From Euglena gracilis (taxonomy: Eukaryota > Euglenida > Euglenophyceae > Euglenales), in the NCBI GenBank assembly GCA_039621445.1, contig CP154956.1, positions 48,279,291 to 48,343,290 on the forward strand: a stretch of DNA of 64,000 bases, in the 5' to 3' direction. Each line of letters opens with the position of its first letter. Position 1 is the stretch's first letter. The notes below the pieces were generated by a model that saw only the letters and a program-made list of their open reading frames with translations, did no database searches and was not told the DNA's origin. The translations under genes and the position numbers were made by a program. Below, in pieces: positions 54,701-63,660 of this stretch.

Positions 54701-57700
54701 GATTTTTCTTACAGAATTTGTCCCTCTGAAAATGGCTTTTCTTTCAAGGATCAGTTCAGGTCAAGATGATTGGGACAAACTGCGACCTGCTGAAATTTGG
54801 CCTCCCGAAGTGTCTATGACAAGGCAGGCCACGAGGAAATGTTAGAATGAGTGGGGTATCGTTTTTTAGAATTGTTGGCCACTTTGGCTTTTTTTTGGCT
54901 GAAATATTTGACAGCTTGGGGCCGTTTGCATCCGTTTTTGTCCATCTAAGCCAGTCGTTAATCATTTTCTACCACGATTGGGTCATTATTGACCATTTCG
55001 GCCATTTTGGGACAATTTCTCGCAGACACCTTTTTTATCTTATTTCTGCGGTCCTCCTTGAGCTTTATCCAGGCCAGACAATTGCTTAAGCACTGACCAA
55101 CCCCCCCCCCCCCCGGGGGGGTGGGTGACTGGTTTTTTCAAAGTGACTGACTGGTTTTTGGCCTGGACCCCTCCCCCCCCCGGGGGGGGGTCGGCCAGGA
55201 GTGGGCAAAAGTGGCTTGAGTGACCACGGCGCCGAAGGCGCCGGAAAATTTTTTTGGGCCTAAAATGGCCTAAAGTGACTGGAAAGTGGCCGTTTTTCTG
55301 AGTGGCCGACCCCCCCCCCCCGGGGGGGTAGTGACTGGCTGGTTTTTTGAAAATGAGTGACTGACTGGTTTTTAAAAAAGTGGAGTGACCCCCCCCTCCC
55401 CCCCCCCCGGGGGTCGGTAAGCAATTGTATGATCCAGGCACCTTACAGAAAATGATTTCTGCTTTTTTTTGCAAAATTCTGCAAAATTCTGCAAAGTTCT
55501 GGAAAATACCACAGAATACTGCAAAGTTGTATGGTATTGTTTTTGTGCATCGCTGTTTTGTGTGGAGAAAGAGAAAACCCGGGCGCTTGGTAGCATGAAC
55601 AATTACGAGTAATCACAAATCAGAATCAAGGGTCGTCAGCACGAATTTGTGGGAATACCTGATTTTCTCCGCCATTTCAAGGATCCTTCAAGGTTTTTTC
55701 TGGCAATTCCTTGAAAAGAATGATGCCCATTAGAGTATGCCCAATATTTTTTCAGCATTTCGTGCTGGTTCTTGACATGAATTGCTTATTTCAAATTGCT
55801 TATTCAAAGATTATTCAAAACTCCTTTCTTTCTTTTGCAATTTAGAGTTTGGAAGGGGTAGAACCGCCCCTGGATAGGCAGGAGAACCGGCGGATTAAAA
55901 CCATGACCCTGGCCCCGTCCCCGGAATTTTTTTTTCAGCAACAAGCGACTGGATCCTTGGTTTCCGAATCTTCTCTGTTTGACCCCCAACTCCCCGACAG
56001 GCGCGAGTTATTTATCCGACAAGGGTCCAAAGTGGGTAGGATTAACCAACCCCCCCCCCATTTACAACTCTGCCTGACTTTTTCGACTCTGTTGGATTTT
56101 CGGTCAAAGAAATGATTTTTCAAAAGAATCTCGAGAAAATGTACGTCATTTCCGAACGTGTCTTGCTGACCAAATGTGCCCCTGGGGACCAGACTTGCTT
56201 AAGCACTGGCCGACCCCCCCCCCCCGGGGTGGTGATTGGTTTTTTTGGAGTGACTGACTGGTTTTTGGCCCGGACCCCCTCCCCCCCGGGGGGGGGGTCG
56301 GCAAAAAATCATGGTTCCGGCTGCCCACAATCTCCTCCACCACCTACTCATCCGGTCCCACCTCCAGGGGGGCCGCCTTGTCGTTGAAATAAAACAGTGG
56401 GAGGGGGTCGGTGGATAACTCGTCCTCCGTGTGGAGCTTGAGTTGGCTCCGGTGTGCCTCTTGGCGGGCCCCCGGGGCCAGCTCCACCACATACGAGTGG
56501 CGACACCGGCGGGCCACCACAGTCCCCCTTTTCCACTTGGTGGCCAACTTGTCTGTGCCCGGCTGTGTTTCGGGCCAAAGTGACCCGGCGCCGAAGGTGC
56601 CGGAAAACGTTTTTGGCTTTTTTCATTCTTTTGGTCAATTTCCTTTGGATTCCAGAGTGGCCGACCCCTCCCCCACCGGGGGGGAGTGACTGACTGGTTT
56701 CCCAAAAGTGACTGACTGGTTTTTCAAAAAGTGGAGTGACCCCCCTCCCCCCCCCCCCCAAGGGTCGGTAAAAAATTGTATGCTGGAGACCCTACATCGC
56801 CCCCGCACGCCGTTTTGGCTGCCGACACGCTTGGCACTTGGCACACACGACACGTGTTCCCGCTCAGTTTTGTGGCCAAACGACCATTTTGGGGTTTTTT
56901 GGGGGGGGCCGTTTTCTGGGCAAAAATAATCAATTTTTCCAAAATATCTCTACAATGAAGCAAAAACAAAGAAAATGTCCAGAGACCAAAGATGAAGCCC
57001 TTGGAATGCCCTATCCAACCATGGTGCATTTTTCCCCCAACTCTGCCTGTATCCCAAGTTACGGCCATTTTTTGGGCCATTTTTTTTGGGGCTGTTTTCG
57101 GGGTCAAAAGAATTGGTGTTTCCAAAATATCTTGGAAATGAAGCAAAATCAAAGGGAAAAGAATGTCCGGCGACCTAAAACAAAAACCCCTGGAACGCCC
57201 TATCTAAGGGTATTTTGATTTCCCTGTAACTCCACGCCTAGCTGAGTTATGCAAATCTGGATTGTTTTGCCCTGTTTTGATGCTGTTCTTTGGGCTATTT
57301 GGAGTCAAAAAAAAAATCGAAAAATTCAAAATATCTCCAAAATGGTGGCCAATCAAAGGAGGGCATTGGGGATGTGAAGTAAAGGATTTCATTGGCCCCC
57401 AAGGCCACCTACGTGCCTGGCCCCAAATAAAGCCTGCTTTGGCCATTTTTAAGCCATTTCGGGGTCAAAAAAATCCAAAAACTCGCAGTATCTCCAAAAT
57501 GGTGGGGAATGGAAGGAGATCCATCTGGTAGGTCAAGAGTTCAGTACGGCACAAAACCTTGTCCGGACACCCCTCTCCCTAGGTGTTTGGCTGAAACCCC
57601 TAAGGTAAGGGGGTAAGGGGGTGTCCAGCCAGACTTTGCAGAGTGACTGTCTGGTTTTTGGCCCAACGGGGTTGGGATAAATCACCGCACTAGAATATTC

Positions 57701-60700
57701 CTTTAAATTTCTTCTTCATGTTTTGGGTTTATTTTCCCTGGGTCCCAGAGTGGATATCGCTGGGGGGAAGACTGACAGGATTTCTAAGAAAAGGTGACTG
57801 AGTGGTGTTTGGAAGAGTGGGGCATGGACCAAGGTGGAGGTGCAAGGGGGGAGACAGGAAGGAGCGTTGCCGTTCTACCATGGATGTATGGGAAGCCTTG
57901 AGGGGGGTGGTCCGGACCCCCCTCCCAACACGGAGGGGGGGGTCGGTCCCTTCCTCGAAACTACAGGGGGCCGGGAAAAATTTCGTTTTTGTGGACCGGC
58001 AAAAGCCAAGGCCAAAATCGGTCAAAATACCTGATTTTTCTTTGAAAATAATCCAAAAATGCTCATTTTTTGGAAATTTTTGAACACTGAGTTTATGCTG
58101 AAAACTCCAAAACATTTTAAAAAAATGTGCAATATGCTCAAAAATGAGGCGAAAAGGCATTTTTTTTTGCTCAGTTTCTGGAGCGCAGTGCCGGAAGAAA
58201 AACTTTCGCTATTTTTGGAACTTGCCAAAGGGGGTGGGGGTCCGGACCCCCTCTCCTAACGGATTTTTCAGCAAAAATTTGGGTGTTTAAACCTAAAAAC
58301 CCGCGAAAATTTCATTTTCAGCCACCTTCGACCACTCTTTTTCAAATGAAAAATCTGCTGCCATCTTCATCTGCGTCGTTGTCTGGTCAGGTCCACCCAG
58401 AGCTGTTGGCCTTCTGCCAGGCGGAGGGCTGGTGGGACGGCGAACGGCCATTCAACTGGAAAGCGGTGATGAGCAATGGCCAGGAGGCTGATGACTCTGA
58501 TCAAGAGGTCTGGAACCTTATTTTTTTTTAACTCAGTTCGTATTTTCCATTTTTTTGTTTTGAAAATTCATATTTATTGCATATACATATATCCATGTTG
58601 GGGTGATGACAACTTTGTAATGGAGGGATGTTATGTCGGCACGTTTTTTGATTTTTTGAATTGGAATGGGGGAAAGAGGAAGTCATCGCTTAGAATGTTT
58701 TACACCATCAAAAATGATCTTTTTTATATTTTTTTTTGCGTGAAAGCATGGTTTGCACTGGACAAGACAGCAATGCCAGCATGGGCATTGAACCAGAATG
58801 CCAGCATGGGCAAATTTAGCATTTTTGTATATTTTGCTCGTTTTTTTTTGTGTGTTTTTTTCCCCGCCAGTTTTCCATTTCTCTTGGGAAATATTTTGGG
58901 CTGGAAAAATTCCGCTTTTTTGGATTTTCTTGTGGTAGGATCTAAAAATAGGTCCAAATGCAGGATATATCATTATTTTGATTTGAAAATTTTCCAAAAA
59001 TTGTCCTTTTTGAAAACATCAAAAATGAGCAAAGGAACAAAAGTTCAAAATCAAGAATCAAAAACCACCCATTTTGGGGTCATTTACACAGTAACACACT
59101 TTTTGTTTTTTTCCCGCATTTTTTCCCCTAAGTTGCCAGGGATTCTTATTTTTGGGTGGTCTGTGTTTATTTTTTTGCTGAGAATTGGCAGGGGATGTTA
59201 TTTTTGGGATATGGTGTTGTTTTTGTGTGTTATTTTCTGGCGTGCCTGAGTTTGCACTGTGCGAATTCGGAAGCTCTTTCTCCTGTTTCTAGGTGGATTT
59301 GGGTTGCTGTGGAGAGGACCGTGAACTGAAGGGAAAGGCGATGCTGCAGCCAGCCCTCCAATGGCCCGATGTATCGTAGCCACACCACAGCCCCTGCTGA
59401 GTTGATAGCGGATTCGCAGCCCACGGAGGGGTGTCTCAGGCATTTTAGCCGACGAGACACCACCCAGATCGACGTACAGGACATGCTAGCAATCTTACGA
59501 GACCGAGACTCCGGTTTGCCTGCTTGCTGTGTGTGTGTGGTCGTGCGCCTGTCTGTCTGTCTGTCTGTGCATGTGATGTGTGTGTGATTGGAAGATGATC
59601 GGAGGACGAGGAATGTGGTGGGGAAAAAAGATAAAGAAAAATAGAAATTGGTGTTGCGATTCCGGAAGTCACGTCAGCCTCGGATTTGATCTCTTTTGGC
59701 TGCTTCATTGGTATAGATCTGTCTCAACCGTTATTTCTCTTTCTTCAATTTTTTTTTACTGGTGGAAATGGAATTTGCCACACAACGATACTTCTCATTC
59801 CGCATCTCTCCGTTAGCTTATTCATTCCTGTTGTCCATTTTTTTTTTGCTCAACAATCTAATACCACCCACCAGGATTTTTCTTAAGGGGTCGCAGTCCC
59901 CCCCCCCCCAGGGTGCTGGACTGCAGATTTGGCTAGTGGAAATTCAGTGGACCCGGGGGGGGGTGGAGGTCTGCTAGCAGGGCTAGCTAATGGGAAAAGT
60001 GACTGGCGCTAAGCGCCCAGAATTTTTTGCACCCCAAAACTTGCCAAAAAAATGGGGGAGGGGGGTCTAGCGTGTGGCTGTTTTCCAATGCCCAGCAATA
60101 TGCCCCCCCCCCTGGCAGGGAATTTCTTAAGGACCCCCGGGGGGTCCAGCCTCCGGCTGGCAAAAAGGCTGCTGGCTGGAAATGAGCTGCTGGCTGGACC
60201 CCCCCCCAGTGGGGGGGGAGGGGGGGGTCCGGGGCTGGAGCGGGCTGGGCTGGGCTGGGTCGACGAAAAACAAATTTTCTAACACATTTTTTTGCCATTT
60301 TCGACATTTTGATGGGTGGAGCCAGGTCAAGGCTGGGGGGCTGTGATGGAGGAAGCTGTAATGAGGGGAAAAAACGAAGGGACAGGTGAGCTGGGTAGCC
60401 CAATTGGCTGGCCGGCCTTCGGCCGGCTGGGCCGGCCTGCGGCCGGCTGGCCCGGCCTCCGGCCAGGCTGGACCCGACTTTATTTCACTTGACCCCGGGG
60501 GGGGGGGGGCTGCCAGCCCGAATTTGGACTGCTGGCTGGATTTGAGCTGCTGGCTGGCTGGACCCCCCCTCCCGGGGGGTAGGGTACCCTCCGGCTTAAG
60601 AAATTCCCTGCCCCCTGGGGTCCTCAACCAAACGCCTGCCACCCACCGATCACCTTGCAAGACGTGTTTGGACCAAGACATTCGAAACTGTTTCCACACA

Positions 60701-62402
60701 TCTGTGGAACAAATTTGCTTTGCCATTGCAGTCCAGTCCCTGGTCCCCTCTGCCGCGGGCAGGGATCAGCATGGAGGGCTCGTTCCGCACCACGGCCAGC
60801 ATGGTCGCCCGCCTGACGGGCACCTCGACGCAGTGCTGGTTCACCGCCACGCCGCTGCCGCACGCTGCGGTGTTCAAGCCTTTCGCCTTCCCGTCGCCCG
60901 CCCGGAGGGCCGAGGTTGCGGGCAGCGGTGGTATGGTTCGTGAGGACGGCCCAGTGCTGGTGCCCTCCCCTCATTTGCAACACACCTTCATACGATTCGG
61001 TTGCCAACACCCCCCAAAAATATTTTTTGCCCCCAAGTTTACGGGTCACGTCATTTGATTGGCGGCGAGGAAGTGGTGTGCCCGCAACCTCCTGCCAGGC
61101 CCATGATCGCTTGTGCGCTATCCAGCCACTTGGCTGAAATGGTTTGCCCAGAGTTGTCCAAAATGATTTATCTTGTTTGCTGCAGTGGATGGAGTGGATT
61201 GGCGATGTCTGGCAGGGATCAGAGTGACTGATGGCAGAGGGATGATTGATGACAAATTGGGGGGGGGCAAGCAGGGCTTCGCAAGAAATAGGGCTTCGTT
61301 TGTGGAGGTTTTGACGACCATCATGAGGGTTCCAGAGAGTTCCTGCTTTGCAGTGTGGACTGCGGTGGCAGCGACCAAGCGAAGGGACCCCAAGACCCTG
61401 TGGTGGCTGCATGAGGCCAGCACCAAGGCGCGCCGTCAGGTCCCTGCCTGCCTCGGATTGTTCTGCTGCCTGCACAGCTCCTATACCTCTGCCCTCTTTA
61501 TCCTCCTTCTTATCCCTTGTTATCTATTTGTTTATGCTTATTTATTCCCTTTATTTTTTCTTGAACCCTGATGGCTTTGAGCAATTTGTGCCTTGGCAGC
61601 GTCGCAGTAATTGATCCTGGTATTTCAGATTCTGGGTGCACAATAACTCAAAGTGCTCTCCCAATGTGACGGGACCAAACCTTTTTCCCGCATGTTGCTC
61701 TCTTGTCGGCCTCCATCCGTTTCTGAGGACATCCTTCCACCCAGGGTGGGGTGGTTTGCTGCAATGGATGCTGTCTTAAACCTATTTCCCCAGGCAGCCA
61801 TTTTTGCTCCGGTCGGGGGCAAAGAAGAGGGAGCATTTGCGGGCGCACATCAAATGTGGAACACCGATGAATGGCACCTCCTGGAGATAATTTTGTGACA
61901 AAAATTTCGGTGGGAAACAAAGCTTTCAAAATTTTTTCTGTATCCCAGAAAGAAGTTTGTGTTGAACTGCATCATAACTCGTGAAATATAAAGTCATTAT
62001 CTTATAAGGTTATGCAGTTTTTCAAAGGGCAAACAGACACTTGCATTCCCCCTGCCAGTTCCAGCAATGGGAACAGGGCGTTGTAAAGGTTGGACCCTGG
62101 GGGGGGAGTCCGCTGGACCTCCTCTCCCCCCCCCCCTGGTGGGTACCCTCAAGCACCTTGTGGGTCCCCCACCAGAGGCGGGGTTTGGCCATTTGGTCTT
62201 TGTTTCGGTGTAGTGCCGAAAAATTCTGGCCCCAAAATTGGTTCCAAGAAAGTGGGTCCCGACCCCCCCAAAAAAAATCCTTGGATGGGAGCCTCTGCCC
62301 CCCCCCCCGGGCAACGCAGGCCCTGAAGGAGCTCGAGGAGGAAGTGTTCGACTGGTCCGGTGATGATGCGTTCCTCCGCGCCGTGGAACGGGAGCTGGCC
62401 CT
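45621..62402 (+). CDS. SCRN: Secernin-like protein, peptidase family C69 (gene span, introns included)
   Basis: Secernins are cytosolic proteins of the C69 N-terminal-nucleophile hydrolase family. Thirteen exons are recognised. Motifs in family order are GCDTFV (predicted nucleophile Cys), VFGKNSDRPHDEV, VVYVPG, CTYISIPQ, PYWMWGAEMGA, GVVVGNEAVW, RLLGMDF, VRLMLERSSTAAEAVDVFVD LLARHGQGG, YHNSYLIADANEAWVVES, TRNISNDLSI, FCQAEGWWDGE, MLAILRDRDSG, ISMEGSFRTTASMV, AAVFKPFAF, and KRRDPKTLWWLHEASTKARR. The order and spacing are as in animal SCRN2/SCRN3. Weak points are the initiator (no in-frame Met in the first recognised exon), two awkward junctions around the WGAEMGA and LLGMDF exons, and the true 3' end: the last recognised exon stops at a good donor, so at least one more exon should follow. 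Introns are large (3.9 kb and 5.9 kb) and carry hAT-like insertions. Confidence 0.93.
46001..46694. mobile_element. CAGGG-type hAT-like element in secernin intron 1
   Basis: Ends CAGGGGTCTTCTTAAG / CTTAAAGAAACCCTG. The 8-bp flanks CCACCAAA and GCACCAGA agree at 5 or 6 positions, suggesting an older copy. The interior includes several CCTGCCTGGGCAG and CCAGCCAGC repeats. Confidence 0.75.
46120..47640. other. Repeat-rich secernin intron 1, no gene
   Basis: hAT-like element to 46694, then a possible poly-C-capped element (about 47142-47350, CAAATAACA variants). Confidence 0.5.
47640..47860. repeat. Dispersed repeat GTGAAAACCGCGGATTA
   Basis: Shared in order with 55855-56050 (ACCATGACCCTGGCCCCGTC, AGCGACTGGAT, TTGACCCCCAACTCCCCG) and partly with 43040-43110. 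Confidence 0.8.
47880..48510. repeat. Tandem GGCCTCCCGGACCCGGAAAA repeats
   Basis: Three or four units of about 70-170 bp with GACCCGGAAAA, GAGCGTTTTT and GGGTCAAAAACGGGTCAAAA; relatives at 9.3, 27.3 and 52.9 kb. Confidence 0.8.
48751..49165. mobile_element. Inverted-repeat element with GTAGTTGGATCAGGG ends
   Basis: Arms of about 50 bp: GTAGTTGGATCAGGG, G run, CGTATG(G/A)TGGGACCCGGGTC and complement. Interior carries no recognised gene. No clear target duplication. Confidence 0.8.
49613..49693 (+). CDS. SCRN: Secernin-like exon 2
   Basis: Exactly 27 codons, VQNVVYVPGANHPEGATVQC then TYISIPQ, phase 0 both ends. Acceptor TACCTCCCAG|G, donor CCTCAG|GTTGCT. Family counterpart is EVVYF...KCTYIEIDQV. 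Confidence 0.96.
50051..50117 (+). CDS. SCRN: Secernin-like exon 3 (3' end uncertain)
   Basis: Encodes APETHDVVLCQPYWMWGAEM GA, the highly conserved WLWGAEMGANE segment. Acceptor GTCCTGCAG|G is good. No GT lies in the expected phase after GGGGCA; a GC donor at 50118 is the nearest candidate. Confidence 0.88.
50353..50404 (+). CDS. SCRN: Secernin-like exon 4 (5' end uncertain)
   Basis: Contains GNSCGVVVGNEAVWGRG, matching NEHGVCIGNEAVWGRE. It ends at GGGGC|GTACGA in phase 0. The acceptor at 50351-50352 does not join in frame to the previous exon. An alternative acceptor at 50299-50300 is in phase with a GC donor at 50118 but would add about 19 non-conserved residues. Confidence 0.8.
50609..50663 (+). 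CDS. SCRN: Secernin-like exon 5 (5' end uncertain)
   Basis: The frame reads GMGKIASSSERRLLGMDF and ends in phase 0 at GATTTT|GTGTGT. It joins perfectly to VRLMLER, the family LLGMDLVRLGLER. A shorter version starting at 50640 (after TTCAGAG) would join in phase to exon 4. Confidence 0.82.
51666..51747 (+). CDS. SCRN: Secernin-like exon 6
   Basis: 27 codons plus one base: VRLMLERSSTAAEAVDVFVD LLARHGQ. Acceptor TGCCGACAG|G, donor CAAG|GTGGAC. The family has [27 protein letters not shown]. Confidence 0.95.
51910..51980. repeat. TA microsatellite
   Basis: (TA)n with TACGTATA and TAATATAATA variants between secernin exons 6 and 7. Confidence 0.95.
52079..52149 (+). CDS. SCRN: Secernin-like exon 7
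   Basis: Two bases complete the Gly begun in exon 6, then 23 codons read GPCDVNSESFTYHNSYLIAD ANE. Acceptor TCACTCAG|G, donor CGAA|GTCTGT. Matches FSYHNSFLIADRNEAW. Confidence 0.95.
52384..52488 (+). CDS. SCRN: Secernin-like exon 8
   Basis: 35 codons, AWVVESMDRWWVAKRFVNRT RNISNDLSIRASYDR, phase 0 at both ends. Acceptor TTCCCAG|G, donor GACCGG|GTGTGT. Matches AWILET.GKYWAAEKV..GVRNISNQLSI. Confidence 0.95.
52574..52921. mobile_element. CAGGG-type hAT-like fragment, secernin intron 8
   Basis: Same internal order as the 35.4-kb copy (CCAGCCAGCAGCTC..., GTGAAATAAAGTTGGGTCC, GGCCGGGCCAGCCGG), starting near CCAGGGTTTTTTTTTAAAG. It is truncated at the right, where a different repeat begins at TTTTGAATAGTG. 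Confidence 0.7.
52930..53870. repeat. Dispersed repeats, secernin intron 8
   Basis: GGGTCCGGGAGG(C/T)CAAAAAAC twice (52945, 53105), then GAGATATTTTGAATTTTTCG-type repeat. No gene. Confidence 0.7.
54185..54715. mobile_element. Gene-less relative of the 20.4-21.8 kb element
   Basis: Left AACCGTTAACCGTACACGG then GGCACCCGTGAA; right GCACCGGGAATCGTGAT then TTTTTCTTA. The order matches the ends of the 20.4-21.8 kb element with no recombinase-related gene between. Confidence 0.65.
55075..55431. mobile_element. CATAC-type hAT-like MITE, secernin intron 8
   Basis: Ends CAGACAATTGCTTA / TAAGCAATTGTATG (13 of 14), exact 8-bp duplication ATCCAGGC at 55067-55074 and 55432-55439. Carries the GTGACTGACTGGTTTTT motif several times plus a GGCGCCGAAGGCGCC hairpin. 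Confidence 0.94.
55855..56050. repeat. Dispersed repeat, copy of 47640-47860
   Basis: Same block order; about 75-80% alike by eye. Confidence 0.8.
56190..56782. mobile_element. CATAC-type hAT-like element carrying a retrotransposon fragment
   Basis: Ends CAGACTTGCTTAAG and complement of CATACAATTTTTTACC; flanking 8-mers CTGGGGAC / CTGGAGAC match 7 of 8. It carries GTGACTGACTGG motifs at both ends and foreign coding-like DNA at about 56310-56620. Confidence 0.85.
56310..56620 (-). pseudogene. Ty3/Gypsy-type integrase C-terminus and start of chromodomain (fragment)
   Basis: Minus frame reads ATKWKRGTVVARRCRHSYVV ELAPGARQEAHRSQLKLHTE, resembling the GPY/F-like tail that follows the integrase core (K-W-x-G...V...Y.VEL......HRSQLK). 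It then reads PLFYF...EVGPDE-stop-VVEEIVGSRNH, resembling the start of a chromodomain with a TAG replacing an aromatic residue. No protease, reverse transcriptase or LTR is visible. The call is from residue pattern only. Confidence 0.5.
56880..58380. repeat. Degenerate CAAAATATCTC / TGTCCGG repeats and gene-free intron
   Basis: Three units of about 170 bp (56940, 57120, 57330) with CCAAAATATCTC, AAATGTCC(A/G)G and GCCCTATC; the rest up to exon 9 is unremarkable. Confidence 0.7.
58391..58507 (+). CDS. SCRN: Secernin-like exon 9
   Basis: 39 codons, VHPELLAFCQAEGWWDGERP FNWKAVMSNGQEADDSDQE, phase 0. Acceptor GTCTGGTCAG|G, donor AAGAG|GTCTGG. The GWWDG motif is a secernin hallmark. The intron before it is 5.9 kb and repeat-filled. 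Confidence 0.94.
59420..59513 (+). CDS. SCRN: Secernin-like exon 10
   Basis: 31 codons plus one base: PTEGCLRHFSRRDTTQIDVQ DMLAILRDRDS(G). Acceptor GATTCGCAG|C, donor CTCCG|GTTTGC. Matches ITFETMVEILRDKPSG. Confidence 0.9.
59541..59586. repeat. (TGTC)n and (TG)n microsatellite
   Basis: Five TGTC units followed by TG repeats, secernin intron 10. Confidence 0.9.
59872..60638. mobile_element. Outer hAT-like element, secernin intron 10
   Basis: Flanked by exact 8-bp CCACCCAC (59864-59871 and 60639-60646). Ends CAGGATTTTTCTTAAGG and complement of CAGGCGTTTGGTTGAGG, imperfect. It contains a complete second element at 60116-60610. Confidence 0.85.
60116..60610. mobile_element. CAGGG-type hAT-like MITE nested in another hAT-like element
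   Basis: Inverted ends CAGGGAATTTCTTAAG perfect over 16 bp; exact 8-bp duplication CCCCCTGG at 60108-60115 and 60611-60618. Interior as in the 35.4-kb copy, opposite orientation. Confidence 0.95.
60763..60930 (+). CDS. SCRN: Secernin-like exon 11
   Basis: Completes Gly then reads ISMEGSFRTTASMVARLTGT and CWFTATPLPHAAVFKPFAF, the family GINMEGEFLTTASMVSILP...FKPFIF segment. Acceptor GCGGGCAG|G. The donor is probably GGTG|GTATGG at 60931, but GCG|GTGGTA at 60925 keeps the same phase. Confidence 0.92.
61354..61439 (+). CDS. SCRN: Secernin-like exon 12
   Basis: Two bases complete Val, then WTAVAATKRRDPKTLWWLHE ASTKARRQ, matching the DRRHxLYxxHQxA segment. Acceptor TGCTTTGCAG|T, donor GTCAG|GTCCCT, phase 0. 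Confidence 0.9.
62320..62402 (+). CDS. SCRN: Secernin-like exon 13 (last recognised)
   Basis: Phase 0 start after AACGCAG: ALKELEEEVFDWSGDDAFLR AVERELA plus two bases. It ends at the only fully canonical donor seen here, CCCT|GTGAGT. The content fits the C-terminal acidic coiled segment of secernins. If GTGAGT is not used, the frame stops one codon later (CTG TGA), giving an alternative terminus. Confidence 0.75.
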
Positions 62403-62997
62403 GTGAGTGCCCTCTGCGCCCTTCTCCCCCTGTGGGACGTGTGACTCGTCTCTGGTGCTGCGTCAATGTGTTTTTTACCCACCACATTGCGCCCACTGCC
62501 GACCCGGGCGTCATACGCGTACAGCACCGTATTTGTTCGTAACGACTCGCACCGTTCGATACCTTCTGTGCTTGCTGAGGAGGACTTGGTGGCATTGCAA
62601 TCGTTGGCATCCTGAAACAAGCAACCCATCCCAGGGCAGTACAGAGGCTGAAGGGTGGTGCCAATTTGAAATGGCAGAAGTTGTTGAAAAACCGCAAATG
62701 TGAGGAAGTTGCTGCCCCCCCCCCCCTGGATGATGACTGCTCCGGACAGTTGTTCCATCCAAGGGACGAAGCTGATTCATAATGCAACTCGGATTGTCGG
62801 ATGCCTCGAGTCCTTGGTGAAACAATCTTCCTGCTATAATGTCGGCTGATGTCCACCCATAACCTGCCCCCCCCCCCCGCATCTTTGAGTCACCCCAGCA
62901 GCTTCCTGTCAGACAGTTGGACAACAACTGAGCCGAGGGGGACTTCTATTTGCGGGGGGGGTTCTACGTCCACAGCTTCTCTCGGATCCGGACCATA

Positions 62998-63440
62998 CAT
63001 CTCTTTTTGAAGCTCCCCCCGGGGGGAGGGGGGCTGCTGCAGCCAGCCCTGATTTTGGCCCCACCCAGCCGCAGCTGCACCCCCGGGGAGGGGGGGGGGC
63101 TGCTAGCCCTGATAGCCAGCCCGGTTTTGCTGAGTCAAAAAAATTTCGGTGCTTTGCGCCGAAAAATTTTCGGCTGGACCCAGCAAAAATGGGTGGTCAA
63201 AAATAGCCAAAAATGGAGCTTTGGGCGTTTTTTGGGGGGTTGTCAGATACTCATTTTTTTCCTTCAAAACTGTGTTTTGCAGGTCATTTTTTGGGGCAAC
63301 TGTCCGATTTCGGCCCAGCCCAGCCCAGGTCCAGCCGGTTCCAGCCCCCACCCCAGCTCCGGGGGGGGGGGGGGCGAGCTAGCCAGCCCAAATTTCTAGC
63401 CCCAACCCAGCAACCCCCCCCCCGGGTCCTTAAAGAGATG
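62998..63440. repeat. CCAGCC-rich element with CATCTCTTT ends
   Basis: Left CATCTCTTTTTGAAG, right CCTTAAAGAGATG; interior GGGCTGCTGCAGCC, CCCAGCCCAGG. It looks like the CAGGG-type elements but with different termini and no clear duplication. Confidence 0.6.
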
Positions 63441-63499
63441 TGTGACCCGACCGACATTCATTCTGGCCTCCCGGAGAAGGTGCTGCGTGGCGCGTGGCC

Positions 63500-63660
63500 C
63501 TGCCCCACAGCGCCGCGGGGCGGATGGACCCCCGGGAGGACCAGCGGCTCCTCCCCCCGAGCCGCAAGCCCAGCGCCACCGTCGTAAAGCACAACAGCTC
63601 CTTCGTCCTCGGCAGCCGCACCCAGAAGGCCGCGGCCCGGGAGGCACCGGGGGGGGGGGG
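63500..63660 (+). CDS. Possible exon of an unrecognised gene
   Basis: After CCCCACAG the frame reads GRMDPREDQRLLPPSRKPSA TVVKHNSSFVLGSRTQKAAA REAPG before a G run. Composition is coding-like. It could be a further secernin exon (phase 2 would fit) or the start of another gene; I recognise no family. Confidence 0.3.

Noticed and set aside
61625-61929. Minus and plus frames between secernin exons 12 and 13
   Set aside because: Exons 12 and 13 already join in phase; nothing here matches the family.
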